Positions 55,009-63,843 of a stretch of DNA of 64,000 nt are shown piece after piece; position 1 is the first letter of the stretch, and every line of letters begins with the position of its first letter. Location: positions 1,880,001 through 1,944,000 of the forward strand of contig NZ_CP113865.1 of assembly GCF_026810225.1 (NCBI RefSeq), in the 5' to 3' direction. The position numbers and the translations under genes were made by a program. The DNA is from Caldicellulosiruptor morganii (GTDB lineage Bacteria; Bacillota; Thermoanaerobacteria; Caldicellulosiruptorales; Caldicellulosiruptoraceae). The notes under the pieces are model-generated. The model was given only the letters and a program-made list of their open reading frames with translations, was not told the origin of the DNA and ran no database searches.

Positions 55009-55787
55009 TTAAAGCCCCCTCTCAAAGCTTCAAATGTATAGGTGCTGAGCCTATCAAGTAAAACAAAAATCATCTTGTTCATAATTGGAAGAACTGTCAC
55101 AAGCACCAGAAAACCCAGAGCAATCTTGACCGGCAGCCCCACCATAAATACATTCATCTGTGGCACTGACCTTGACAATATCCCAAGTATAATATCAACT
55201 ATAAGCATACTCATCAAAATAGGCAAACTAATCTCTATTCCAATCACAAACAGTTCTATAAAGAATGTCACAAATTTCTGTGAAATCCGAGGTAGAATAC
55301 TATGATAATCCAATGGCACCAATTTATAACTGTACACAACTGCCCTTATCAAAATATGGTGATTATCAGTGGCAAAGAATATAACAAGCATGTACAGGTA
55401 CAAAAAGTTTCCAAGCAGTGGCACCTGAACCTCATTCAGGGGGTCAATCACGTTTGCCATCCCAAAACCAATTGCATTATCAACAATCTGACCCGCAAGA
55501 AGAATTGTAGCAAATATCATGTATGATATAAACCCTATTACAAGCCCCACAACAAACTCCCTGGCAACTGTCAGGACAAACTGTATTAGATTCTGGGGCA
55601 AAACATAGTTAAAATTATACGACAGCATTACAATAATACTTAAAAAAAACGCAAAACCTATCTTGAAATATGCAGGAATATTTCTTCTTCCAAATATAGG
55701 AGATGCAATAAAAATCCCACTTATACGCGATAGAACAAGAAAGAGTATATATGAACTATCTAAAAGATAGTTAAAAATCTCCTCCAT
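55005..55787 (-). CDS. fliR: Flagellar export protein FliR
   Basis: Membrane component of the export gate, 260 residues, with about six hydrophobic segments. Blocks LVLSRISGIFIASPIFGRRNIPAYFKIGFA and VPLLGNFLYLYMLVIFF are typical. Order fliO-fliP-fliQ-fliR-flhB-flhA is the standard gate operon. Length normal. Confidence 0.96.
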   Translation of the reverse strand: MEEIFNYLLDSSYILFLVLSRISGIFIASPIFGRRNIPAYFKIGFAFFLSIIVMLSYNFNYVLPQNLIQFVLTVAREFVVGLVIGFISYMIFATILLAGQIVDNAIGFGMANVIDPLNEVQVPLLGNFLYLYMLVIFFATDNHHILIRAVVYSYKLVPLDYHSILPRISQKFVTFFIELFVIGIEISLPILMSMLIVDIILGILSRSVPQMNVFMVGLPVKIALGFLVLVTVLPIMNKMIFVLLDRLSTYTFEALRGGFK

Positions 55788-55799
55788 TTTTTATTTCCT

Positions 55800-56069
55800 T
55801 TACTTCACAAACTGGTTTATATTTGTTAAAAGGTATTTTGTAAATTCCACAGCCTTTGTAAGCATCCAGCTGCCAAATATTAAAAGCGAAATTGCAATTG
55901 CAATAAGCTTGGGTACAAATGTAAGAGTCTGCTCATTAATCTGTGTTGTTGCCTGCAAAACCGAAACAATTATCCCCACAACCATGGATACAATCAAAAT
56001 GGGTCCCGCAATATAAAATGCAGTCAGTATTGCCTGTCTTGCAATCTCCAAAACAACCGATACATCCAT
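55800..56069 (-). CDS. fliQ: Flagellar export protein FliQ
   Basis: An 89-residue export-gate subunit with two membrane helices. Shows VLEIARQAILTAFYIAGPIL and VSVLQATTQINEQTLTFVPKLIAI, conserved in FliQ. It lies between fliP and fliR with short spacing, in the same direction. Confidence 0.96.
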   Translation of the reverse strand: MDVSVVLEIARQAILTAFYIAGPILIVSMVVGIIVSVLQATTQINEQTLTFVPKLIAIAISLLIFGSWMLTKAVEFTKYLLTNINQFVK

Positions 56070-56092
56070 TTAAAGCTTCCCCACACCTTTTT

Positions 56093-56845
56093 CTATTTAA
56101 AACTTCTAATAAGAGACTCAACAACAAGTCCCCAGCCGTCAACAAGTATAAAAAGCAAAATCTTAAATGGCAGAGAAATCATTACAGGTGGAATCATAAG
56201 CATTCCCATCGACATCAAAATACTTGCAACAACCATGTCAATTATTAAAAACGGCACATATATTATAAACCCCATCTCAAAAGCACTCTTGAGTTCACTT
56301 ATAATAAAGGCAGGAATGACAACCCTCAAAGGCAAATTTTTAATATCTGTGTCTGGATTTATATTGCCAAGTTTTACAAAGAGGTCTAAATCCTTTTTCC
56401 GGGTATTTTTAAGCATAAACTCCTTCAAGGGCTTTTCGGCTCTTTTGAGTGCCTCCTGTGATGTAATCTCACCTTTTATGTACGGCTGATAACTCTGTGT
56501 ATAAATCTTATCACCCACAGGCGCCATTATAAAAAAGGTTAAAAATAAAGCAAGCCCAATTAATATCTGGTTTGGTGGCATTTGCTGTGTACCCAGGGCA
56601 TTTCTAACAAACCCCAGCACAATTAAAATCCTGGTAAAAGAAGTCATCATAATTAGAATTGACGGGGCTAAAGTAAGCAGAGTAAGAAATATTATAAGTT
56701 GTATGGCAGCAGATACATCTTTGGGATTGTTCATGCTACCTAAGTTTATGCTAAAACTTGCTGCAAATGCCCGTTCAATTTTGCAAAAGGATATTATTAA
56801 AATTATTAAACCTGTCGATATAATATAGTGAAACTTCTTTTTCAT
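56093..56845 (-). CDS. fliP: Flagellar export protein FliP
   Basis: Export-gate subunit of 250 residues with a signal-like first helix and about four membrane helices. Diagnostic blocks: LTLLTLAPSILIMMTSFTRILIVLGFVRNALGTQQ and PPNQILIGLALFLTFFIM, and the C-terminal SMGMLMIPPVMISLPFKILLFILVDGW region. It overlaps fliO by four bases. Length normal. Confidence 0.97.
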   Translation of the reverse strand: MKKKFHYIISTGLIILIISFCKIERAFAASFSINLGSMNNPKDVSAAIQLIIFLTLLTLAPSILIMMTSFTRILIVLGFVRNALGTQQMPPNQILIGLALFLTFFIMAPVGDKIYTQSYQPYIKGEITSQEALKRAEKPLKEFMLKNTRKKDLDLFVKLGNINPDTDIKNLPLRVVIPAFIISELKSAFEMGFIIYVPFLIIDMVVASILMSMGMLMIPPVMISLPFKILLFILVDGWGLVVESLIRSFK

Positions 56846-57237
56846 CTTTCAGCTTCATCGTCCTTGTCTTTTATGAGAGTATACAGGTTTAAAACTTTAT
56901 CTTTGAGCCCAAACGAAGAGCTTAAATTTTTGTCAAAAACATCTTTAAAACTTATTTCTTCCTCAGCATCTTCTGCCGTTGAAAAATCTGACATCTCAAA
57001 TTCTTTTAAAAAAGTTATACTCTTTTGAGTTTTGCCAAGCAATATGTATCTCTGCCTAACCTTTACCAATACAAGCATACTGTCAGAAGAAAGGGGAAGA
57101 ACATCCACTATCTTTATAAATTCCCCTTTCCTGAAAACCACCTTTTTGCTGTATGCCTTTAATACAAAGTAGGTAAGATATATCAATACACCTACTAATA
57201 CCAGAGAAAATATTACTTTTAAAACAAGTTCCATCAT
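56842..57237 (-). CDS. fliO: Flagellar export assembly protein FliO
   Basis: A 131-residue membrane protein, single N-terminal helix (LVLKVIFSLVLVGVLIYLTYFV) and a cytosolic domain with VDVLPLSSDSMLVLVKVRQRYILLGKTQKSI, the FliO pattern; needed for FliP stability in other species. It precedes fliP with a four-base overlap and follows cheY. The ATG at 57237 is followed by a second ATG; either may be used. Confidence 0.88.
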   Translation of the reverse strand: MMELVLKVIFSLVLVGVLIYLTYFVLKAYSKKVVFRKGEFIKIVDVLPLSSDSMLVLVKVRQRYILLGKTQKSITFLKEFEMSDFSTAEDAEEEISFKDVFDKNLSSSFGLKDKVLNLYTLIKDKDDEAER

Positions 57238-57280
57238 TTAATTTCTCCTTGACATCAAGGTAAAAGCATAAAGATAGCAT

Positions 57281-57643
57281 TTAGCCAAGTACCTTTTTGA
57301 TAGCCTCCACAATTCTATCTGCCTGGAACGGTTTTACAATAAAATCACGTGCACCCGCCTGAATTGATTCTATAACCATTGCTTGCTGACCCATTGCAGA
57401 ACACATTATAATCTTTGCCTGTGGATCAATCTTTTTTATTTCTCTTACCGCCTGTATTCCATCCATCTCCGGCATAGTAATGTCCATCATAACAAGATCG
57501 GGTTTCAGTTCCTTGTACATCTCCACTGCCTTAAGTCCGTTTTCAGCCTCACCCGCTACTTCATACCCATTTTTTGTTATAATGTCTTTGAGCATCATTC
57601 TCATAAACGCTGCATCATCCACTATTAAAATTCTTTTTGACAT
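57281..57643 (-). CDS. cheY: Chemotaxis response regulator CheY
   Basis: A 120-residue single-domain receiver. Phosphorylated Asp54 in DLVMMDITMPEMDG, acidic pair Asp9/Asp10 (IVDDAAFMRMML), Thr/Ser in CSAMGQQ and Lys in DFIVKPF are all present. ATG 57643 (MSKRIL) has AAAGGAGAG upstream; the frame to 57664 is unlikely. It lies between fliY and fliO; CheA would be its kinase and CheC, FliY and CheX its likely phosphatases. Confidence 0.96.
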   Translation of the reverse strand: MSKRILIVDDAAFMRMMLKDIITKNGYEVAGEAENGLKAVEMYKELKPDLVMMDITMPEMDGIQAVREIKKIDPQAKIIMCSAMGQQAMVIESIQAGARDFIVKPFQADRIVEAIKKVLG

Positions 57644-57711
57644 GAATCCCTCTCCTTTTCTCAAGTTCTTTAATGTAAAATTTGTCTTTCAAAAAAATGC
57701 TTATTTATATT

Positions 57712-58842
57712 TTATAATCTATTTGTTGGGTTGACAATATCAGTTATGCGAACACCAAAATTTTCATCAATAACCACAACTTCACCTTTTGCAATCACCT
57801 TACCATTTACAAGAATATCAACAGGCTCGCCCGCAAGCTTGTCAAGTTCTATAATAGAACCTGTTGAAAACTCTAAAATCTCCCTCACAAGCTTTTGTGT
57901 TCTTCCAAGTTCAACAGTAATCTCAAGCGGCACATCCAGAATTAGTTCAATATTCTCAGGATACCTTCTCTCTTCCTCTTCATCAAAGCTCTCAAACTGC
58001 ACCGGTGAGACATTGTACACTCTTTCGCTTTTCTCCTCTCTTCTGGGCTGATAACTTTGTGATGAAGTAACCATTTTCTTTTTCGCACTCTCATCTTTTT
58101 GTGGCCTTTCAGAAGTCCCGGATGGCTGGTGGGAAGATAACGGCTCTTTTTTTTCCTCAGCAGCTGCACCCAGTGTATTGTTTAACATGGCATTGACAAG
58201 CTGTTTTGCAAAGTCCACTGGAATAAGCTGCATTATCTGGCTGTCTATCAAATCCCCTATTGTCATTCTGAATGCAACCTTTACTATTTTATCAGCCTTC
58301 TTTAATTCCGGAATCATCTCTTCGGCATTCCGTGCAAAATCTATCACAAACGCCTCGGGGGGGCTGATATCGATCTTTAAATTCAGCATTGAAGAAAGAG
58401 AAGTAGAAGCAGAACCCACCATCTGATTCATTGCTTCCTGTATAGCAGAAAGCTGAAGATCTGAAAGCTCCTCTGTAAACTCTATCTTCCCTGTCCCACC
58501 CATCATAAGGTCAGCTATTATTTCAACATCTTCCTTCTTTAAAATAAGAAGATTGACTCCATCAAGTCCTTCTTTGTACACAACTTTTATCGCAACATAG
58601 GGCACAGGAAACTCTCTGGGCAGCTCATCCCATCTGAGTACGCTTACAACCGGAGTTGTAATATTTACTTTCTGATTCAAAAGAATACTTAAAGTGGTTG
58701 CCGCTGTGCCCATTGAGATATTGCCTATCTCACCCAGTACGTCTTTGTCCTGATCTGTAACTGTAAGATCCTGTGAAGAAGAAGATTCGCTCATACCCCG
58801 CAAAAGAGCATCTATTTCATCCTGCGAAAGCAGATCGCTCAT
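57712..58842 (-). CDS. fliY: Flagellar motor switch phosphatase FliY (CheC-FliN fusion)
   Basis: Switch protein and CheY-P phosphatase of Gram-positive bacteria. The 376-residue protein has an N-terminal CheY-binding peptide (LSQDEIDALLRGM), two CheC-type phosphatase helices (GEIGNISMGTAATTLS, QEAMNQMVGSASTSLS), a low-complexity linker (about residues 225-285) and a C-terminal FliN/SpoA domain (LILDVPLEITVELGRT). It overlaps fliM upstream by four bases. All domains are intact. Confidence 0.96.
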   Translation of the reverse strand: MSDLLSQDEIDALLRGMSESSSSQDLTVTDQDKDVLGEIGNISMGTAATTLSILLNQKVNITTPVVSVLRWDELPREFPVPYVAIKVVYKEGLDGVNLLILKKEDVEIIADLMMGGTGKIEFTEELSDLQLSAIQEAMNQMVGSASTSLSSMLNLKIDISPPEAFVIDFARNAEEMIPELKKADKIVKVAFRMTIGDLIDSQIMQLIPVDFAKQLVNAMLNNTLGAAAEEKKEPLSSHQPSGTSERPQKDESAKKKMVTSSQSYQPRREEKSERVYNVSPVQFESFDEEEERRYPENIELILDVPLEITVELGRTQKLVREILEFSTGSIIELDKLAGEPVDILVNGKVIAKGEVVVIDENFGVRITDIVNPTNRL

Positions 58843-59843
58843 CTAAATTCCTCCTCCTCTTCCACCCTTGTTATTTTTATTGCTATTCTCTTCTCTTTTC
58901 TTCCAGGAACACCATAAAATTTCAATCTGTTTCCAACAAACACCTCAATTTCTTGATTCTTCTTTCTATCAAGTTTGATTACATCACCTACTTGAAGATC
59001 CAGAAATTCTCTTACTGTGATTTCAGCCTTGCCAAGGATTGCTCTAACAGGCACCTTTGTCTTCTCAATTTTTTTCTGCAAATATCCCCTTGTCTCCTCT
59101 GATGTTTCCTTTGCAGAGGTCGAAAACCAGTACTTTGTGCTAAGCCTTGGCATAATAGGTTCTACAACCATGTAAGGCAAACAAATATTTGTCATACCTT
59201 CTGCTTCGCCCACCTTCATATCAATTGTCACAAGTGCCACAGTCTCGTTTGGCGATACTATCTGTGTAAACTGCGGATTTGTTTCTATTTTTTCAACTCT
59301 CGGTCTTAAATCTATGATGTTTTCCCATGCTTCTCTGAAAAAACTGATAAGTTGCTGCAGTAGTCTTTCAATCAGGACAAGTTCAATCTCAGTAAATGTT
59401 CTTATCTTGTCAATGCCTTTCCCAAAGCCCCCCAGCACTCTGTCTATCATTGCAAAGGCTATTTCGGGTGCCATCTCAAATACAATACTGCCTTTTAAAG
59501 GTGCAAAGTTAACAATTCCCATTACCACCGGGTTTGAAAGTGAATTGCTGAACTCGTAATACGTCAGCTGTTCAACAGAAATCACATCCATTTGCACAAC
59601 CGTTCTTAAATATCCAGATAAAAAAGTGGTGACCATACGAGAATAATTTTCAAAAATTATCTGGAGTGTTCGAAGGTGGTCCTTTGCAAACTTGCTTGGC
59701 CTTTTGAAGTCGTAAACTCTAACATTTCTCTCCTGCTTGGGTTTTTGGACCTCCTCAAGCGAAAGCTCACCTGATGTCAGCGCACGCAAAAGTTCATCTA
59801 TTTCACTCTGCGAAAGTATATCACCCATTTTAAGTTGTTTCAC
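58839..59843 (-). CDS. fliM: Flagellar motor switch protein FliM
   Basis: C-ring subunit that binds CheY-P. The 334-residue protein starts MGDILSQSEIDELLRAL (CheY-binding peptide) at residue 6, has the middle domain with LSGYLRTVVQMDVISVEQLTYYEF and GSIVFEMAPEIAFAMIDRVLGG, and ends in a SpoA domain. GTG 59843 has a close GGCG ribosome site; ATG 59828 begins the conserved part and may be the true start. It lies between fliL and fliY. Confidence 0.96.
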   Translation of the reverse strand: MKQLKMGDILSQSEIDELLRALTSGELSLEEVQKPKQERNVRVYDFKRPSKFAKDHLRTLQIIFENYSRMVTTFLSGYLRTVVQMDVISVEQLTYYEFSNSLSNPVVMGIVNFAPLKGSIVFEMAPEIAFAMIDRVLGGFGKGIDKIRTFTEIELVLIERLLQQLISFFREAWENIIDLRPRVEKIETNPQFTQIVSPNETVALVTIDMKVGEAEGMTNICLPYMVVEPIMPRLSTKYWFSTSAKETSEETRGYLQKKIEKTKVPVRAILGKAEITVREFLDLQVGDVIKLDRKKNQEIEVFVGNRLKFYGVPGRKEKRIAIKITRVEEEEEFR

Positions 59844-59851
59844 CGCCTTTT

Positions 59852-60322
59852 TTACTGAATAATAAACTCACCAAAATTGACATTGTACACTTTATTGTCA
59901 AATATCTCATTTAACCTGTCTTTTATTTCTTTTCTAACCTTCTCTTTCCCTTCCGGCTTCAAAAGTTCATCGGCAGTTTTGCTTCTGAGCACACTATCGA
60001 TTATGTCAGCAATCACTATATTCTTTTCTTTCATAGTTTCAGGCAATTTCTTATCCGTCACTTCCAATTGCACTGTCACCCTGATAATTCTGCCTGCATT
60101 TGTTTGAGTATCCTGAAGATTGCTCATCAGTGCTTTCCCATCATTGACATCATATGTATACAGCTTCTCTGGTTTTTTTACTTCAGGAGCAGACTTGGCA
60201 GCTGGGGTAGTTGGTGATAGGTTTTTCATCACTGTCAGAAAACCAATTCCCATACCAGCCATCATCAAAAGCAACAAAACAAGCAATATGAGAATTATTG
60301 AATTTAGCTTTTCTCCTTTCAT
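59852..60322 (-). CDS. fliL: Flagellar basal-body protein FliL
   Basis: A 156-residue stator-associated membrane protein, with one N-terminal helix (SIILILLVLLLLMMAGMGIGF), a Pro/Ala/Lys-rich linker, and the periplasmic-side FliL domain (AGRIIRVTVQLEVTDKKL ... IKDRLNEIFDNKVYNVNFGEFIIQ). Length normal. Overlaps flbD by four bases upstream. Confidence 0.9.
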   Translation of the reverse strand: MKGEKLNSIILILLVLLLLMMAGMGIGFLTVMKNLSPTTPAAKSAPEVKKPEKLYTYDVNDGKALMSNLQDTQTNAGRIIRVTVQLEVTDKKLPETMKEKNIVIADIIDSVLRSKTADELLKPEGKEKVRKEIKDRLNEIFDNKVYNVNFGEFIIQ

Positions 60323-60546
60323 TGTTCATACTCCTTTTTCACAGATTGTATGTTGAATATAACTCCTTCAAAAATTCTCTTTTTATACTCAATAACCTTC
60401 TCAATTACTTCATCCACCGACTCTTTCACAACAAGCTTAACACCATTTGTAAGCGTGATAACAGTATCAGGTGTTGCCTCAACAAACTCAATAAAATCAG
60501 CATTTACAACAAATTCTTTATTGTTTATTTTCCTTAATTTTATCAT
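60319..60546 (-). CDS. flbD: Flagellar FlbD family protein
   Basis: A 75-residue FlbD/SwrD-type protein with MIKLRKINNKEFVVNADFIE, VEATPDTVITLTNGVKLVVKES and a C-terminal helix. SwrD, the B. subtilis member, helps raise stator power. ATG 60546 follows AAAGGATGG; the ORF to 60591 is not supported. It sits between flgE and fliL, the usual position. Confidence 0.92.
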   Translation of the reverse strand: MIKLRKINNKEFVVNADFIEFVEATPDTVITLTNGVKLVVKESVDEVIEKVIEYKKRIFEGVIFNIQSVKKEYEQ

Positions 60547-60671
60547 ACAAAACCATCCTTTTGAAATATCTGTGGCGCACCTTATTATCATTTTCAGATT
60601 CTTTTCGGGAGGAGCAAACCCATTGCCCCTCCCTTTTCATATCCTCTTTATATATTTATTACCCATTATTT

Positions 60672-62846
60672 TTATCTTTTAATATTTACCAAATCCTGCA
60701 AAAGTTCATCAGATGCAGTTATAACCCTTGCATTTGCCTGATAACCCCTCTGGGTTACAATCATATCTGTAAACTCCCTTGCTAAGTCAACATTGGACAT
60801 TTCCAGCATTCCTTGAGCTATTGTACCTCGAGAACCAGAACCTGGTGTTCCAATCTCAGGATTACCTGAGTTGGCAGTGTTTATATAAAGATTATCCCCA
60901 ATCCTTTGAAGCCCTGCAGGGTTTGCAAATGTTGCAAGAGCAATCTGAGCTATCTTTTGTCTATGACCGTTGGAGTATATACCATTGATAAAACCAGCTG
61001 GATCAATCTCAAAACCCATAAGATCTCCTGCAGTATATCCATCTACCGATAAAATTTTAAGTTCATTGTTCCCATTATACTGGGTGATTTTGCTCAAGTC
61101 AAAAAGCTTATCAGGATCAAATAAATCAAAAACTATATTTTTGACATCTCTTTCAGTTCCATCTCCCAATTTAATAGTAAATTTTTTTTCAGGATTAGCT
61201 GTATAATTATCCTCATAATTACCCAGAACCTTCAAACTATCACTTTTAATACTCCCATCATTGTTAAACTCAAGTAGTCCATATGCTATAAACTTATTAG
61301 ATTTCTCAGGATCAGTATTTTGGTATAATCTTTCATCAATATATTTACCATCTGATCCTCTCATCCCATCAACAATCCATTCCCATTGGTTAACCCCGAG
61401 TTTTACAAACATAAGTTGAAGAGTATGTTCGCTTCCCTGGCTATCAAAAATTTTAAATGATGTGGAATAAATGTCATTTGGAGAAACCTGTTTTAAGACA
61501 TTGTAATCACTTATTGTAAAAGGCAAGCTTTTTTGTAAATATATTGTATCTACTGGCATTTCAGGATTCTGTGAAGGTTTTGTAAGAGTTAATTGAGTAT
61601 TGTTGTTACCTGGTATAATATACTGATTACTAGGATTCCAATCTATTGTTGTGTAGTTTTTACCCCCATCTGTACTGTATTTGTAGTTTTTACCATCAAA
61701 ATATATTTTTAGAGTATCATACCCCTCCAATGAACCATTCAAAATGATTCCTGTGTCTTTTAGAGTTTCATTATTAAATGTTTTTGCTTCAGTCAAAACT
61801 AAATTATCTTCAGCATCACTATTAGGATCAACAGCTTTTTTTTCAAGTGTTAAACCATTACTTAGTACAGCTTTGTTCCCATCCCACTGGGTTATCTCTA
61901 TCCAGTTGGAGTCTCTATCAGTCTTATACATGTACTTCTTATTGGCACTATCATATTTTACAGACAACTGTGTAGCTCCATCACTTCCATAGTAATTCCC
62001 TGTCACCGTTATACCTGTATTTGTTAATGACACTGGATTTGAATTAAAATTTTTATACTGCTTTAACTCTACTGTGTCCTCGGGCACACGAGTAACAACA
62101 GTTGGCTTCTCAAGGGTTAATCCATTTAAATTGAATTTGCCATCAGGATCCCAATTTATTTTAATAAAACTCCTACCACCATCAATACTATATTCATAAA
62201 TGCTACCATCATATCTCACTGTTAAATTTATATCACTTTCACCATTATAGGTTCCATATATTTTTATACCCGTTTTAGATAATAATATTTTCCCTATATC
62301 AAATTCATTATTCAAATTACCACCAAACACTATTTTGGAAGTCGGCTCAGCACCCATTGGATTATAGTTTGTGATATTTATCTTGTCCAGTTTTTTGCTT
62401 ATTTGGTCTGTCTTAGGATCATATGCATACCCCAGAACATACAATCCATTTGCCGTAATAAGATATCCTTCCTTATTTAAACTAAAATTCCCTGCCCTTG
62501 TAAATCGTGGTGCTTTCCCATCACCACCAACCACAAAAAATCCATCACCCTCAATTGCCAAATCAGTTAAATTGTCTGTTCTCTGTAAACTACCTCTTGC
62601 CATATTCAAATCAGTTGATGCAACATTTACGCCTAAACCAATTTGCATAGGGTTAAAACCGCCCCTGCCAGAGGTTGTATCGGGTGCAGAGGCTGCTTTT
62701 ATAACAGACGCAAACACAGATGCAAAAGTCACTCTGCTTGATTTAAAACCAACTGTATTCACATTGGCAATATTATCACCTATTACATCCATCCTGGTCT
62801 GGTGTGCACGAAGCGCTGAAATTGACGAAAACATTGACCTCATCAT
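60672..62846 (-). CDS. flgE: Flagellar hook protein FlgE, enlarged by internal repeats (724 aa)
   Basis: Main hook subunit. The N-terminus MMRSMFSSISALRAHQTRMD and VIGDNIANVNTVGFKSSRVTFASVF, and the C-terminus ELLQDLVNIKR with EFTDMIVTQRGYQANARV, are the conserved rod/hook D0-D1 parts, with a FlgE-D2-like stretch around YSTSFKIFDSQGSEHTLQL. Between about residues 187 and 430 lie three diverged copies of an 80-90 residue unit (pattern TGIxxxGxYxG...YxYSxDGGxxW/FxxIxW...LTLxK). FlgE is usually 260-450 residues. ATG 62846 follows AGGGGGGA; the longer frame to 62894 overlaps a hairpin leader and is rejected. Confidence 0.9.
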   Translation of the reverse strand: MMRSMFSSISALRAHQTRMDVIGDNIANVNTVGFKSSRVTFASVFASVIKAASAPDTTSGRGGFNPMQIGLGVNVASTDLNMARGSLQRTDNLTDLAIEGDGFFVVGGDGKAPRFTRAGNFSLNKEGYLITANGLYVLGYAYDPKTDQISKKLDKINITNYNPMGAEPTSKIVFGGNLNNEFDIGKILLSKTGIKIYGTYNGESDINLTVRYDGSIYEYSIDGGRSFIKINWDPDGKFNLNGLTLEKPTVVTRVPEDTVELKQYKNFNSNPVSLTNTGITVTGNYYGSDGATQLSVKYDSANKKYMYKTDRDSNWIEITQWDGNKAVLSNGLTLEKKAVDPNSDAEDNLVLTEAKTFNNETLKDTGIILNGSLEGYDTLKIYFDGKNYKYSTDGGKNYTTIDWNPSNQYIIPGNNNTQLTLTKPSQNPEMPVDTIYLQKSLPFTISDYNVLKQVSPNDIYSTSFKIFDSQGSEHTLQLMFVKLGVNQWEWIVDGMRGSDGKYIDERLYQNTDPEKSNKFIAYGLLEFNNDGSIKSDSLKVLGNYEDNYTANPEKKFTIKLGDGTERDVKNIVFDLFDPDKLFDLSKITQYNGNNELKILSVDGYTAGDLMGFEIDPAGFINGIYSNGHRQKIAQIALATFANPAGLQRIGDNLYINTANSGNPEIGTPGSGSRGTIAQGMLEMSNVDLAREFTDMIVTQRGYQANARVITASDELLQDLVNIKR

Positions 62847-62891
62847 TTTTCCAAAAATCCCCCTTTTAAATTGCTTAAAATATCTACATCT

Positions 62892-62964
62892 CAAACCTTC
62901 CCTCTGTCAGTCAGGAAGGCCTTTTTCTTCACGGGGGACCTCCCACCTGTCGGGTCCATCCCCC
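62892..62964 (-). ncRNA. Paired-hairpin leader before flgE (candidate structured RNA or leader peptide)
   Basis: On the minus strand, GGACCC and GGGAGGTCC flank a loop to form one stem, and CCTTCC/GGAAGG flank a second stem, in the 124-base gap between the upstream gene and flgE. Inside, GTG follows GGGAGGT at good spacing and opens a 13-codon frame (VKKKAFLTDRGKV). It could be a leader peptide, a regulatory RNA or a repeat element. It does not match the c-di-GMP-I riboswitch motifs I can recognise. Confidence 0.4.
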
Positions 62965-62970
62965 TCTTTT

Positions 62971-63327
62971 TTATAGCATCAAAACTCCATCTATGTTGGT
63001 GAATATGTTATCCCTCAGGCTGTTTACATTTTTTGCTGTCACAAGCACTCTGTTTTTTACATTAACAATGTATACAACATCTCCGTTTAGAACCAATACA
63101 TCATTCTTAAGACCTTTCTGCTCAGCTTTTTCAATGGCCTGCTCAAGCTTTGCCAAAATATTTTTGTCAATATTGATATTCTGGGTATTTATCCTGCTGT
63201 TTGCATGCTTTGAAATCTTGAGGTTTTGAGAAAGCAAATTTGCAAAACTTTGATGGTTATCTTTCTTTTCAGTCTTTGTATAGTTTGGTTTTTCAGAATT
63301 TATATTGCCAATTCTGTTTATGGTCAT
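62971..63327 (-). CDS. TIGR02530 flagellar operon protein
   Basis: A 118-residue protein of the family usually found between flgD and flgE in Firmicutes. Contains NIDKNILAKLEQAIEKAEQKGLKNDVLVLNGDVVYIVNVKNRVLVTA, the conserved part; the N-terminal half is polar and low in complexity. Function is not known but its place is conserved. It overlaps flgD by four bases. Start at ATG 63327. Confidence 0.85.
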   Translation of the reverse strand: MTINRIGNINSEKPNYTKTEKKDNHQSFANLLSQNLKISKHANSRINTQNINIDKNILAKLEQAIEKAEQKGLKNDVLVLNGDVVYIVNVKNRVLVTAKNVNSLRDNIFTNIDGVLML

Positions 63328-63833
63328 TTTGAACTCTCACCCTTTTGCAAAGAGTTCAAAATCTCAAGCAGGTCATCTTTTGTTGGAATTTTACCCATTA
63401 TATCGGCCAAAACTTCTTCTGCATATGTGTGGTAAATCTGCTTGACATTCTCTGTACTAACTTCAACCCCGTTTATATTTAAATACACTTTGCTACCATC
63501 TTTTCTTATGCTGTCAACTCTTCCTTCCAATGTTTTTGATGTATCAGAAGGGTTTGTGGCAACCACATACCTTCCAATTAGCCCCTGGGCTTTTACAAGC
63601 TCAAAAGATTCATTTAAATTCTGCATCTGTTCAAGCGCAGAAAACTGTGCAAGCTGTGCAACAAACTCTTTATCTTCCATAGGTTTTAGCGGGTCCTGGT
63701 ATCTTAGCTGTGTCACCAAAAGATTCAAAAACTCCTGCTTGCCAAGGGTATTTTTTGTAGCAGCCTGAGAAAAAGAGGTATTTGAGCTCTGCCTAAAAAC
63801 TCCTGTCAGATTGTTAATACCTGTCTCCGCCAT
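63324..63833 (-). CDS. flgD: Flagellar hook assembly protein FlgD
   Basis: Hook cap that guides FlgE assembly. The 169-residue protein has the conserved KQEFLNLLVTQLRYQDPLKPMEDKEFVAQLAQFSALEQM block and a C-terminal part with GLIGRYVVATNPS. ATG 63833 (MAETGINNL) follows GAGGTGAA; GTG 63842 is an alternative. It lies just after fliK (partial) and before the TIGR02530 gene and flgE. Confidence 0.95.
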   Translation of the reverse strand: MAETGINNLTGVFRQSSNTSFSQAATKNTLGKQEFLNLLVTQLRYQDPLKPMEDKEFVAQLAQFSALEQMQNLNESFELVKAQGLIGRYVVATNPSDTSKTLEGRVDSIRKDGSKVYLNINGVEVSTENVKQIYHTYAEEVLADIMGKIPTKDDLLEILNSLQKGESSK

Positions 63834-63843
63834 TTTTTTCACC

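Noticed and set aside
62892-62964. c-di-GMP riboswitch before flgE
   Set aside because: The stems lack the conserved tetraloop-receptor and ligand-pocket motifs of c-di-GMP-I; I could not fit class II either.
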